Source of the DNA: GCA-003244245 sp050700055
GTDB taxonomy: Bacteria > Actinomycetota > Actinomycetes > Mycobacteriales > Pseudonocardiaceae
Assembly: GCA_050700055.1 (NCBI GenBank)
Contig: JBOHGE010000023.1
Location: forward strand, 1-64,000
Direction: 5' to 3'
DNA: 64,000 bases
Shown here: positions 24,392 to 32,320 of the stretch, in pieces
Position numbering within the stretch: position 1 is the first letter of the stretch
How the letters are laid out: each line of letters begins with the position of its first letter
Translations under genes and position numbers: made by a program
The notes under the pieces: generated by a model
Seen by the model: only the letters and a program-made list of their open reading frames with translations
Database searches by the model: none
What the model was told of the DNA's origin: nothing

Positions 24392-25627
24392 GTGCGGTTG
24401 ATCGATGAGGCGACTGTCGGCGAGCGGGTCGCGTTTTACCGCCGGCGCAGGGGTATCACCCAGGTGGTGTTGGCTGGATTGCTGGGGCGCAGTGTCGAGT
24501 GGCTTGCCCAGTTCGAGCGGGGTGCCCGAGAGCTGGACCGGCTGTCCACCATCGTCGCAATCGCTGATGCCCTAAGCATCGAGCCGGTGAAGCTGCTGCC
24601 TGCCGCGTTCACTGCCCGGCGCCGGGAGCTGCGCGATGCGGTGATCGGTACCGCGCCGGACTCCGTTGCCGCGATCAAGGCGGCGATGTTCCGGTACAAC
24701 GGGTCGGCCCGGGTGCTCGGTGTGCCCGAGCGGCCACCCGCCGGGTATGCCGAGCTGGCGGTGCGGATCAACGAGGCGTTCGTCTGCCAGCAGACCGAGC
24801 GCTGGTCGCAGCTTGGTCCGCGGTTGCCCGATCTGATCGCTGACGCCTGGCAGGCCGCTCACACGAGCACCGGCGAACGGCAATGCCGTGCGTTCGGGCA
24901 GCTCTCCCTGGTCTGGCGACTCACCTCCGGGATGCTGGACCGGATCGGGGAGAAAGACCTGCCGTGGGTCGCGGTGGAACGCGCCATGGCTGCTGCCGAG
25001 CGTAGCGAGGACGATCTGCTGATCGCTGTGGCCTCTTGGCGGCTGTCGGGGGTGTTACGAAACAACGGGCTCCTTCAGGAAGCTATCGATGTTCCGGTTG
25101 CGACCGCCGGCGCGCTCCGCCCCCGGCTGGCTCAGTCCCCACAGCATGCGTCGATGTATGGCGCGTTGATGCTCAGGAGTGCGGTGAGCGCAGCAACTGT
25201 CGGGGACCACGTAGTGGTACGCGACTTCCTCCGGGAGTGTGACCGGGCCGCAGCGCTCACCGGTGACCGCAATGATCTCTGGACGGCGTTCGGGCCCACC
25301 AACGTGGCCATTCACCGGGTCTGGCTGGCCACCGAGATGGGTGACCCCCTCGACGCCCTCCGCCAAGCCGCCCAGGTGGACGTCGCCGCACTCCCTTCTG
25401 AGCTGGCCGAGCGCCGCGCCTCGCACCTGATCACTGTTGCCTGGTCGCACTATCTGCGCAGGCACGATGACGACGCATTCAGCGCGCTGACCGCCGCTCG
25501 GGCGACCGCCCCTGAGCAGCTGATGTTCACCCACCGCGTCCACGACATGCTGCGCCAGATGCTGCGCCGGGACCGTCGCGGCCGTCGCGGACTGCGTGAG
25601 CTGGCTGAGTTCGTCGGAGTGCAGTAG
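24392..25627 (+). CDS. XRE-family transcriptional regulator with TPR-like C-terminus
   Basis: The 411-residue protein has an XRE helix-turn-helix (VGERVAFYRRRRGITQVVLA through ELDRLSTIVAIADALSIEP) at residues 8-68, then a helical TPR-like region (PWVAVERAMAAAERSEDDLL, ASWRLSGVLRNNGLLQEAID). GTG at 24392 was chosen because the HTH begins there; longer starts run through the hairpin. It ends with a TAG after GVQ. No partner gene is in the same operon. Confidence 0.85.
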   Translation: MRLIDEATVGERVAFYRRRRGITQVVLAGLLGRSVEWLAQFERGARELDRLSTIVAIADALSIEPVKLLPAAFTARRRELRDAVIGTAPDSVAAIKAAMFRYNGSARVLGVPERPPAGYAELAVRINEAFVCQQTERWSQLGPRLPDLIADAWQAAHTSTGERQCRAFGQLSLVWRLTSGMLDRIGEKDLPWVAVERAMAAAERSEDDLLIAVASWRLSGVLRNNGLLQEAIDVPVATAGALRPRLAQSPQHASMYGALMLRSAVSAATVGDHVVVRDFLRECDRAAALTGDRNDLWTAFGPTNVAIHRVWLATEMGDPLDALRQAAQVDVAALPSELAERRASHLITVAWSHYLRRHDDDAFSALTAARATAPEQLMFTHRVHDMLRQMLRRDRRGRRGLRELAEFVGVQ

Positions 25628-25746
25628 CAGGACCGAACACTATTCGGTGCGGCTACGTTGTGGTGGCGGTCCCGACGAGTCGATGGTTTATTCACTTCAC
25701 GGAGCCGCCATCAGACCCGGGGTGGTTCAGGGCCAATGCCACTCAG

Positions 25747-25965
25747 CTAGTGAGGCTGCGCCTCCGACCGTCGAGACGCGGGTCACCTTGATCAGCAACG
25801 TGACGTGAACCGCCATTCGGAGCCGAATAGCGGTCGGCAGCGGCTGTGAACCGCGATTCGGCTCCGAATGGCGGTTCACGGTCACACTCAGCGTCTGGGA
25901 GGGGTGAGACGGGCGGCCATTGCGGGAGATGGCTGCAAAACTCGGCTCAAGTGTCAAGATTCTAG
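25747..25965 (+). repeat. 219-bp CTAG-bounded dispersed repeat (MITE-like), copy B
   Basis: The element begins CTAGTGAGGCTGCGCCTCCG, contains TCACCTTGATCAGCAACGTG and two ATTCGG(A/C)(G/T)CCGAAT palindromes, and ends GGCTCAAGTGTCAAG then CTAG. It has exactly the same length as copy C and high identity to it throughout. Confidence 0.9.
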
Positions 25966-26008
25966 AGAGGCGAGCCTCGGACCGCCAAGTCTGTGGGCAC
26001 GCCGAATG

Positions 26009-26046
26009 GTCCCTGCGGCTTCCTGAGCGCAAGCTCCCGCAGGGAC
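26009..26046. repeat. Hairpin with GCAA tetraloop
   Basis: The outer arms GTCCCTGCGG (26009-26018) and CCGCAGGGAC (26037-26046) are perfect. Inside them GAGC and GCTC pair around the stable GCAA tetraloop. This RNA-like design, with a bulge on one side (CTTCCT), is not near a gene and could be a relic of a structured RNA or a terminator without a U-tract. Confidence 0.45.
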
Positions 26047-26333
26047 TCCCGGTCTGGGGTGGCTGACCGTCGCCATTCGCTGCGCCGAGTCGGGCGGCCT
26101 AAGCTTTGAGTCACCGTCGTTGTGCCACCAATCGCGGCTGGTCAGGCGATTGAAACGGCGGTGTGGGAGCGGACGAGTAGAACGCTACGCCCGCTTGGGA
26201 ACTTGGCTCAAGTGTCAAAGTTCTGGGGACCAAGGATTCTTAAGCGACGGCGGCGATGTCGTGGTACCGGATGGCCCGCGGGGCATCTGCGGTACGACAA
26301 GGTGATCTTGGTGGGTGGCGGTCCTCTGGGTGG

Positions 26334-26396
26334 TGATCGCTGTTTGGGTGCCGAGAACGACAAAACTTGTCGTTCTCGGCACCCAAACAGCGATCA
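26334..26396. repeat. 63-bp perfect palindrome with 3-base loop
   Basis: Two 30-bp arms (26334-26363 and 26367-26396) are perfectly complementary around the loop AAC. The loop-proximal part reads GCCGAGAACGACAA / TTGTCGTTCTCGGC. It is too long and too perfect to be a normal terminator and has no U-tract. There is no coding sequence within 400 bp. Confidence 0.9.
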
Positions 26397-26603
26397 TGAG
26401 GGTCGTGGCAGCGGGGAACGCTGGGGATAGCTGCTCTTGATCGGTCTGGCAGCTGTGCTACCTGCCGTGTTTTCACAGCTCTGCCAGGAGATACTCCGCA
26501 CTTCGCGGCATTGGTTCAGGGGCCGTCGTCGATCCTTCCCGGACTTGAGCCCCACCGCTGCTTTTCGGGAAAGTACCCCCGCTGAACAGCTGCTTTATGC
26601 GCA

Positions 26604-26840
26604 TTACGACGGCGGCGCCAGCTCTACCCGCTGCCCGGCCGGGGTGATGATGAACCGCCACCGAGTGACCGAAGGCCGTCCGGCCTGGGCCCAGCATTGG
26701 TAGGCGGCGGTGACTTCGGTGAAGAGCCGGCGCGGTCCGTACTGGTGGACCGGCCAGCGCCGGGTGTCGGGCTGGTAGTCAAACCGCGCCCAGGACCGGG
26801 TGGTGGCGTCGAGAAACCACACGCACCAGCGATCGTCACG
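26604..26840 (-). pseudogene. C-terminal fragment of a RiPP-type PIMT-like methyltransferase
   Basis: Leftward reading gives WCVWFLDATTRSWARFDYQP, then HQYGPRRLFTEVTAAYQCW and a final VTRWRFIITPAGQRVELAPP. This is the same C-terminal extension pattern as in the two intact PIMT-like enzymes of this island (GPxRLW-E-ayxW, then tvTxxxqriwL). The SAM-binding N-terminal part is missing. The fragment joins directly to a copy of an XRE gene end on the opposite strand. Confidence 0.65.
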
Positions 26841-26962
26841 CAGTGCCCAAGTTCTGCGCCTGCTGGCCAGGCGGTTACGCCGCTGCAGCCGCAACGAGTA
26901 CGTCCGCGATCTCTTACCTACTCTCGACGCCGCCGTAGCCCGGCAACCCGCTGCGCCGTGCT
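26838..26962 (+). pseudogene. Duplicated 3' end of the XRE regulator gene
   Basis: The DNA from CGCAGTGCCCAAGTTCTGCG to GCCGTAGCCCGGCAACCC is nearly identical to 22793-22905, the last ~40 codons of the XRE gene at 21491-22912 (LRLLAKRLRRCSRNEYVRD). Only the 3' end is present. Together with the methyltransferase fragment it shows a scrambled copy of tgm-region DNA. Confidence 0.8.
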
Positions 26963-27042
26963 GACGGAAAGCTGGTCTGGGCGCCGTCCGCCGGAGCAGC
27001 CCTGCGGGCAATCGTCACCTTGGTCGGCAGCATCTAAGGAGC

Positions 27043-27400
27043 TTGACGCTCGCCCCGGACATCGGCGACCAGGCTCCCGATGACGGCGTCGAGCCGGTGG
27101 AGCTCATGCCGGATCTGCACGTCCTGCCCGGGATCTGGACCCCGATCAAGGGCTACACCCGACAAGCTGACAAAGCCTCGGCTACCACCCCGGCGCCAAC
27201 CTGCTACCCGTGCCCTATGACTTAACCGGTACAACGGCCGCCGCCTCGCCGAAATCGTCGGGCCAGCCCTGCAACGCCGGCGGGACCAGTCCTCAGCCAA
27301 CGCCGACGCGCAACTGGTGTTCGTCTGCCACTCCATGAGCGGCCTCGTCGCACGCTGGTACATCGAGAAGTGCGGCGCAGCGGACCTGGAGACCATCGCA
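27043..27400 (+). pseudogene. Remnant of an LCAT/PGAP1-like lipase
   Basis: Pieces in different frames line up with one lipase: VELMPDLHVLPGIWTPIKGY in the first frame, GYHPGANLLPVPYD in a second, and NRYNGRRLAEIVGPAL then LVFVCHSMSGLVARWYIEKC in a third. HSMSG is the GxSxG-type nucleophile elbow, with HSMGG usual. At least two frameshifts and loss of both ends make it non-functional. Confidence 0.7.
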
Positions 27401-27518
27401 CGCACCATTGCTGCGCAGGTAGTGCCGGATGTTCAGCCCCTCGGGCACGCCCTCGACTGCGATGACTGAACCGCCCAGGCCACCCGGCGAGGCGGGATCA
27501 GCCGGTTACCCTGTTCAG

Positions 27519-28556
27519 ATGGCGACATTGCTGATGACCGGAGCGGCGGGGTTCATCGGCTCGAACTTCACCCGCTACTGGCGATCGAGCCATCCCCGCG
27601 ACGCGATCGTCGCGTTGGACGCGCTGACCTACGCCGGGGTGCGGGAGAGCCTGGCCGACCTCGCCGATCAGATCACCTTCATCCACGGCGACATCCGGGA
27701 CCAGGCGTTGGTGGAAGATCTGCTGCGGGCCCACCGGGTCGACATCGTGGTCAACTTCGCCGCCGAGTCCCATAACAGCCTGGCGGTGCTGCGCCCCGGC
27801 GAGTTCTTCTCCACCAACATCATCGGCACCCAGACTCTCCTGGAGGCCGCCCGCCGGGTCGGGGTCGGCCGGTTTCACCAGATCTCGACCTGCGAGGTCT
27901 ACGGCGACCTCGCCCTCGATGATCCGGGCTCGTTCACCGAGCACTCCCCGTACCTGCCGCGCACCCCGTACAACGCGGCCAAGGCCGGCGCTGATCACGC
28001 CGTGCGCGCCTACCACCTGACCTACGATCTGCCGGTCACGATCACCAACTGCTGCAACAACTATGGCCCTTACCAGTTCCCCGAGAAGGTCATCCCGCTG
28101 TTCACCACCCGGGCCCTGCGCGGCGAGCCGTTGCCGCTGTACGCCTCGACGCACAACCGCCGCGAATGGTTGCACGTCACCGACCACTGCCGGGCCATCG
28201 ACGAGGTACTCCAGCGGGGGCGCATCGGGGAGACCTACCACGTCGGCAGCGGGGTGGAAGCCGACATCGCCACCATCGCCGACCTGGTCCTCGCCGAGCT
28301 GGAGCTGCCCGCCACGCTGAAGACGATCGTGCCGGATCGGCCCTCCCATGACCGGCGCTACCTGCTGGACTCCACCAAGCTCCGTACCGAGCTGGGGTGG
28401 AAACCACAGGTCGGCTTCGCTGACGGGGTACGTGCCACGGTCAGCTGGTACCGCCGGCACCCCGCATGGTGGCAACCGCTACTGGGCCGCTGCCCGGTGC
28501 AGGAGTCCGGATGGGCAGCGGGCGGCGGCTCCTCGCCGGGCCGGGCCGGGCCATGA
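27519..28556 (+). CDS. RmlB-like dTDP-glucose 4,6-dehydratase / NAD-dependent epimerase
   Basis: The 345-residue extended SDR has the NAD motif MTGAAGFIGSN at the start, IHGDIRD, VNFAAESHNSLAVL, STCEVYGD near 124-131, the catalytic YNAAK near 151 and NNYGPYQFPEKVIPLF. In classical RmlB the motif is TDE (Asp is the acid in dehydration); here it is TCE, as in a divergent RmlB-like subgroup, so substrate or reaction may differ. ATG at 27519 begins the fold; an upstream in-frame start at 27429 adds only junk. It is the last gene of the island, ending 312 bp before ftsZ. Confidence 0.85.
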   Translation: MATLLMTGAAGFIGSNFTRYWRSSHPRDAIVALDALTYAGVRESLADLADQITFIHGDIRDQALVEDLLRAHRVDIVVNFAAESHNSLAVLRPGEFFSTNIIGTQTLLEAARRVGVGRFHQISTCEVYGDLALDDPGSFTEHSPYLPRTPYNAAKAGADHAVRAYHLTYDLPVTITNCCNNYGPYQFPEKVIPLFTTRALRGEPLPLYASTHNRREWLHVTDHCRAIDEVLQRGRIGETYHVGSGVEADIATIADLVLAELELPATLKTIVPDRPSHDRRYLLDSTKLRTELGWKPQVGFADGVRATVSWYRRHPAWWQPLLGRCPVQESGWAAGGGSSPGRAGP

Positions 28557-28868
28557 CCCTGTCGCTGCGGCAACCGGTCGCCGCATACACTCGCGTCGCC
28601 GGATCGTCGACCCGTCCGGCGTGCCTGCTGGATCCTGCCGGTGCCGGTGCCTACCGTCGTCCAGGAGACAGAGCTGACATAACTCTAATCCTTTAGGTGA
28701 GGTTGAGGGCTCTGCCACGCCGGAGGGAGCGGGAATGCCTGAACGTTGGCGCGGCGCTGGCAGCGACAAGGGAGGCCGCACTGTGCTGGATGATGACGGG
28801 CTAGGGCTGGATAGTGTCGGATCGGGCCATATCGGGCTGACTGAGTTGATGAGAGACGGCGCGACCGG
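28557..28868 (+). promoter_or_regulatory. ftsZ leader/promoter region
   Basis: These 312 bp between the RmlB-like gene and ftsZ have no gene. The segment near 28676-28709 (GACATAACTCTAATCC, TTTAGGTGAGGTTGAGGG) is AT-richer than its surroundings and is the best candidate for the native ftsZ promoter. CATAACT also occurs just after ftsQ near 5603. No clear ribosome binding site is seen directly before the ftsZ ATG. Confidence 0.4.
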
Positions 28869-30104
28869 ATGACGCTGTCGCACAATTATCTCGCCGTGAT
28901 CAAAGTCGCCGGCATCGGCGGGGGCGGCGTCAATGCCGTCAACCGCATGATCGAGGTTGGGCTCAAGGGCGTCGAGTTCATCGCGGTGAACACCGACGCC
29001 CAGGCATTGCTGATGTCCGACGCTGACGTCAAGCTCGACATCGGCCGCGAGCTGACCCGCGGGCTCGGTGCGGGGGCGGATCCCGACGTCGGCCGCAAGG
29101 CCGCCGAGGACCACCGGGAAGAGATCGAGGAAGTTCTCAAAGGCGCTGACATGGTGTTCGTCACCGCTGGCGAGGGCGGCGGGACCGGCACCGGTGGGGC
29201 TCCGGTGGTGGCGAACATCGCCCGTAGGCTGGGCGCGCTGACCATCGGTGTGGTCACCCGGCCGTTCACCTTCGAGGGCAAGCGGCGCGCCGGCCAGGCC
29301 GAGGACGGCATCACCGAGCTGCGCAACGAGTGCGACACCCTGATCGTGATCCCCAACGACCGGCTGCTGCAGCTCGGCGACGCCAACGTGAGCTTGATGG
29401 ACGCATTCCGCTCCGCCGACGAGGTGCTGCTGTCGGGCGTCCAGGGAATCACCGACCTCATCACCACTCCCGGGCTGATCAACCTGGACTTCGCCGACGT
29501 GAAGAGCGTCATGTCCGGTGCGGGTAGTGCGCTGATGGGGATCGGGTCGTCCCGGGGAGAGGGCCGATCGGTGCAGGCCGCGGAGAAAGCCATCAACTCA
29601 CCGCTGCTGGAAGCGTCGATGGAGGGCGCGCACGGGGTGCTGCTGTCCATCGCCGGTGGCTCGGACCTGGGTTTGTTCGAGATCAACGAGGCCGCCACCC
29701 TGGTGCAGGAGTCCGCGCATCCCGACGCCAACATCATCTTCGGCACGGTGATCGACGACTCGCTGGGCGACGAGGTCCGGGTCACGGTGATAGCCGCTGG
29801 TTTCGATGCCGGGGGACCTTCGCACAAAAGGATGAATCCGACCCCGGTCGCAGCGCGGACGGTAGCCAGCGGCCAGTCCGGGAAGGTCGGTCAGGCCGGT
29901 AAGCCGCCGCCGGAATCGAAGCCTGCGGTCACCGCGCCGCCGCGCCCGAATCCCGCTGCCTGGCAGCCTGCCACTGGCGGGCGCAGACCGCCTGGTGCAG
30001 TGCCGAGCCGCTCGGCGGAGGGCCTGCCGGGCCGAGCCGTGCCGGTGACCGGCGACTTCGACGACGATGACGAGGTGGATGTGCCACCGTTCATGCGGCG
30101 TTGA
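28869..30104 (+). CDS. ftsZ: Cell division GTPase FtsZ
   Basis: FtsZ is the tubulin homologue that forms the Z ring. The 411-residue protein starts with LAVIKVAGIGGGGVNAVNRM and has the tubulin signature GGGTGTGGAP near residue 103, the T7 loop NLDFADVKSVM and the C-terminal peptide EVDVPPFMRR that binds SepF and other partners. The linker (about 320-395) is Pro/Gly-rich. It is normally transcribed with ftsQ; here it must rely on its own leader. The stop overlaps a possible yfiH TTG start. Confidence 0.97.
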   Translation: MTLSHNYLAVIKVAGIGGGGVNAVNRMIEVGLKGVEFIAVNTDAQALLMSDADVKLDIGRELTRGLGAGADPDVGRKAAEDHREEIEEVLKGADMVFVTAGEGGGTGTGGAPVVANIARRLGALTIGVVTRPFTFEGKRRAGQAEDGITELRNECDTLIVIPNDRLLQLGDANVSLMDAFRSADEVLLSGVQGITDLITTPGLINLDFADVKSVMSGAGSALMGIGSSRGEGRSVQAAEKAINSPLLEASMEGAHGVLLSIAGGSDLGLFEINEAATLVQESAHPDANIIFGTVIDDSLGDEVRVTVIAAGFDAGGPSHKRMNPTPVAARTVASGQSGKVGQAGKPPPESKPAVTAPPRPNPAAWQPATGGRRPPGAVPSRSAEGLPGRAVPVTGDFDDDDEVDVPPFMRR

Positions 30105-30109
30105 GCGCC

Positions 30110-30829
30110 GTGCGCATCCGCCGGGTGGTGACCACCCGGCAGGGTGGGGTCTCCGCGCCGCCGTATGCCTCGTTCAACTTGGGCGAGCACGTCGGTGACC
30201 AGGTCGAGGCCGTGGCGGCGAATCGGCAGCGGTTGGCCGCCGGCGTCGGGCTGGCGCTGCAGCGGCTGGTCTGGATGGATCAGGTGCACGGTCGCGCTGT
30301 CGCCACCGTCGACGGCCCGCTGACCGCGCCGGTACCGGCCACCGACGCGCTGGTCACCAGCGAACCGGGGCTCGGGTTGGCGGTGCTGGTCGCTGACTGC
30401 GTGCCGGTGCTGCTCGCTGACCCGGTCGCCGAGGTTGTCGGCGCCGTGCACGCCGGGCGGGCGGGAGCCGGGCTCGGGGTCGTGCCCGCGGCGCTGGCGG
30501 CCATGCAGCGGCTCGGTGCGCGGATGGATCAGGTGGAGGTGTTACTCGGACCCGCGGCCTGCGGGCAGTGCTACGAGGTGCCCGCGGCGATGCAGGCCGA
30601 CGTGGAGGCTCGCCTGCCCGGCAGCGCCTGCCGTACCCGGCGCGGCACCGCGGGGCTGGATCTGCGGGCCGGGTTGTGGCGGCAGCTCACCGCCGCCGGT
30701 GTGGCCCGGGTCGGCGTGGACCCGCGGTGCACCGTCGAGGACTCCGCGCTCTACAGCTACCGTCGCGATGGCGTCACCGGCCGGCTTGCTGCGCTGACCT
30801 GGTTCGAGGGGAGAGGATCGGGTCCGTGA
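30110..30829 (+). CDS. YfiH/PgeF-type multicopper polyphenol oxidase family protein
   Basis: The product belongs to the YfiH (DUF152) family, described as peptidoglycan editing factor or purine nucleoside phosphorylase. It has VVTTRQGGVSAPPYASFNLG at the N-terminus, WMDQVHGRAV, VADCVPVLLAD, the metal-binding GAVHAGRAGAG (C/H ligands) and GPAACGQCYEV. GTG at 30110 gives the usual VRIRRVVTTR start; a TTG at 30101 overlapping the ftsZ stop is possible. The stop overlaps the yggS start. Confidence 0.9.
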   Translation: MRIRRVVTTRQGGVSAPPYASFNLGEHVGDQVEAVAANRQRLAAGVGLALQRLVWMDQVHGRAVATVDGPLTAPVPATDALVTSEPGLGLAVLVADCVPVLLADPVAEVVGAVHAGRAGAGLGVVPAALAAMQRLGARMDQVEVLLGPAACGQCYEVPAAMQADVEARLPGSACRTRRGTAGLDLRAGLWRQLTAAGVARVGVDPRCTVEDSALYSYRRDGVTGRLAALTWFEGRGSGP

Positions 30830-31581
30830 ACCACCGCCGTGCCGAGCTGGCCGCGGCGGTGGCGCGGGTTCGGGCCCGCGTCGCCGCCGCGTGTGCCGCT
30901 GCCGGCCGCGATCCCGCTGCGGTCCGGTTGCTGGCGGTCACCAAAACGTACCCGGCTGCCGATGTGGCGCTGCTTGCCGATCTCGGCCTGCGTGACGTCG
31001 CCGAGGCTCGGGACCAGGAGGCCGCTCGCAAGGTGGCGCAGGTCGGCGCGTTGTCCCTGGCGGTCCCGGTGCGCTGGCACATGATCGGCCGGCTGCAACG
31101 CAACAAGTGCCGTTCGGTGGCCCGGTGGGCCCGGCAGGTGCAGTCGGTGGACTCGGTGCGGCTGGTCGTTGCGCTGGACCAGGCTGCCCGTGCCGCGCAG
31201 CAGGCCGGCGAGCGTGACGATGCGCTCGGCGTGCTCGTCCAAGCCGGCTTGGACGGCGATCCGGCCCGGGGCGGCTGCCCGCTGCCCGAGCTCGAAGCGC
31301 TGGCCGACCGGGTGGCGGTCGCCCCCGGGCTGCGGCTGGAGGGCGTGATGGGCGTCGCTCCCCTCGGCGTCGCTGCCGATGCGGCCTTCGCCGAGCTGGC
31401 CGCCGCCGCGCAGCGACTGCGCCGGGCACATCCTGGCGCAGTCGAGCTCTCCGCCGGGATGAGTGGGGATCTTGAGCAGGCGATCACACAGGGTTCGACC
31501 TGCGTGCGTGTCGGAACCGCGTTGCTGGGTGACCGGCCGTTAACCTCGCTCGAAGGCCGGGACGGGAAGGGGAGGCGATGA
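30826..31581 (+). CDS. YggS-family PLP-binding protein (PLP homeostasis)
   Basis: The 251-residue PLPBP-family protein has LLAVTKTYPAADVALLADLG with the PLP lysine near residue 38, WHMIGRLQRNKCRSV and LSAGMSGDLEQAITQGSTCVRVGTALLG, the phosphate-binding end of the barrel. It has no known enzymatic activity and buffers PLP. GTG at 30826 overlaps the yfiH stop, and its stop overlaps the sepF ATG, as in other actinobacteria. Confidence 0.94.
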   Translation: MNHRRAELAAAVARVRARVAAACAAAGRDPAAVRLLAVTKTYPAADVALLADLGLRDVAEARDQEAARKVAQVGALSLAVPVRWHMIGRLQRNKCRSVARWARQVQSVDSVRLVVALDQAARAAQQAGERDDALGVLVQAGLDGDPARGGCPLPELEALADRVAVAPGLRLEGVMGVAPLGVAADAAFAELAAAAQRLRRAHPGAVELSAGMSGDLEQAITQGSTCVRVGTALLGDRPLTSLEGRDGKGRR

Positions 31582-32252
31582 GCGCGCTGTACAGGCTCAA
31601 GGCGTACTTCGGCATGGTCCCCGCTGAGGAGTTCGACGCTTACCACCCGGACTACCCCGACTACGACGAGCCCGGCTATCACCCGGCCAGGGAACGCGAT
31701 CTCTCGGCGGAGCGACCTGCGATGAGTTCGGCCTACCGGGCCGGGTCCAGTGGTTACGACGAGGGCAGAGCAGTCCCGTCCGGCCACTCTGCGGTACCCA
31801 GGGTGCAGCCCAGCCGGCCTCCTTCCTGGGCTCTGGATTCCCCGTCTTGGGCTGCGGAGCCATCGGTGCGCGGCTCATTGGCCATCGACCCCACGTCGAT
31901 GGCCCGCCAATCGGCGACCCCGCTGCTGCCCAGCGACCCGCTGGTCAACGACCCGTTCAGCAATGACGGTGCGCACCCGCTGTCGCGCATCGTCACCTTG
32001 CATCCGCACAACTACAACGAAGCTCGGCCCATCGGGGAACGCTACCGGGAGGGCAACCCGGTGATCATAAACCTCACCGAGATGGAAGATCGGGACGCCA
32101 AGCGTCTGGTGGACTTCGCCGCGGGGCTGGCCTTCGCCCTGCGTGGCTCGATCGACAAGGTCACCAACAAGGTGTTCCTGCTGTCGCCGCCCAACGTCGA
32201 CGTCTCCGCCGAGGACCGGCGACGCATCGCCGAGGGCCGCTTCCTGGGCTGA
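31578..32252 (+). CDS. sepF: Cell division protein SepF
   Basis: The 224-residue protein starts MSALYRLKAYFGMVPAEEFD, a membrane-binding amphipathic N-terminus followed by an acidic Tyr/Asp-rich linker. The C-terminal SepF domain has IVTLHPHNYNEARPIGERYR, VIINLTEMEDRDAKRLVDFA and GSIDKVTNKVFLLSPPNVDV. SepF anchors FtsZ to the membrane in actinobacteria, which lack FtsA. ATG overlaps the yggS stop. Confidence 0.96.
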   Translation: MSALYRLKAYFGMVPAEEFDAYHPDYPDYDEPGYHPARERDLSAERPAMSSAYRAGSSGYDEGRAVPSGHSAVPRVQPSRPPSWALDSPSWAAEPSVRGSLAIDPTSMARQSATPLLPSDPLVNDPFSNDGAHPLSRIVTLHPHNYNEARPIGERYREGNPVIINLTEMEDRDAKRLVDFAAGLAFALRGSIDKVTNKVFLLSPPNVDVSAEDRRRIAEGRFLG

Positions 32253-32320
32253 TACCGCGATCCAGGGCCCGGCTCACCCCCGGGTCATCCCCGCTTCGCC
32301 ACCGATGGCAGAGTGTCGGC

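Larger units (their letters stand above)
25628..26603. other. Gene-free interval rich in palindromes and repeats
   Basis: No gene is supported here. It holds repeat copy B (25747-25965), a GNRA-type hairpin (26009-26046), a short relic of the repeat end (TTGGCTCAAGTGTCAAAGTT near 26195) and the 63-bp palindrome (26334-26396). Short open frames in it lack any protein-like signal. Confidence 0.5.

Noticed and set aside
26120..26430. Small genes in the 26-kb repeat region
   Set aside because: The frames run through the palindrome and repeat ends, have no protein-like features and lack ribosome binding sites.
5544..28868. Island as an integrated prophage or conjugative element
   Set aside because: No integrase, phage structural, relaxase or replication genes and no flanking tRNA were seen.
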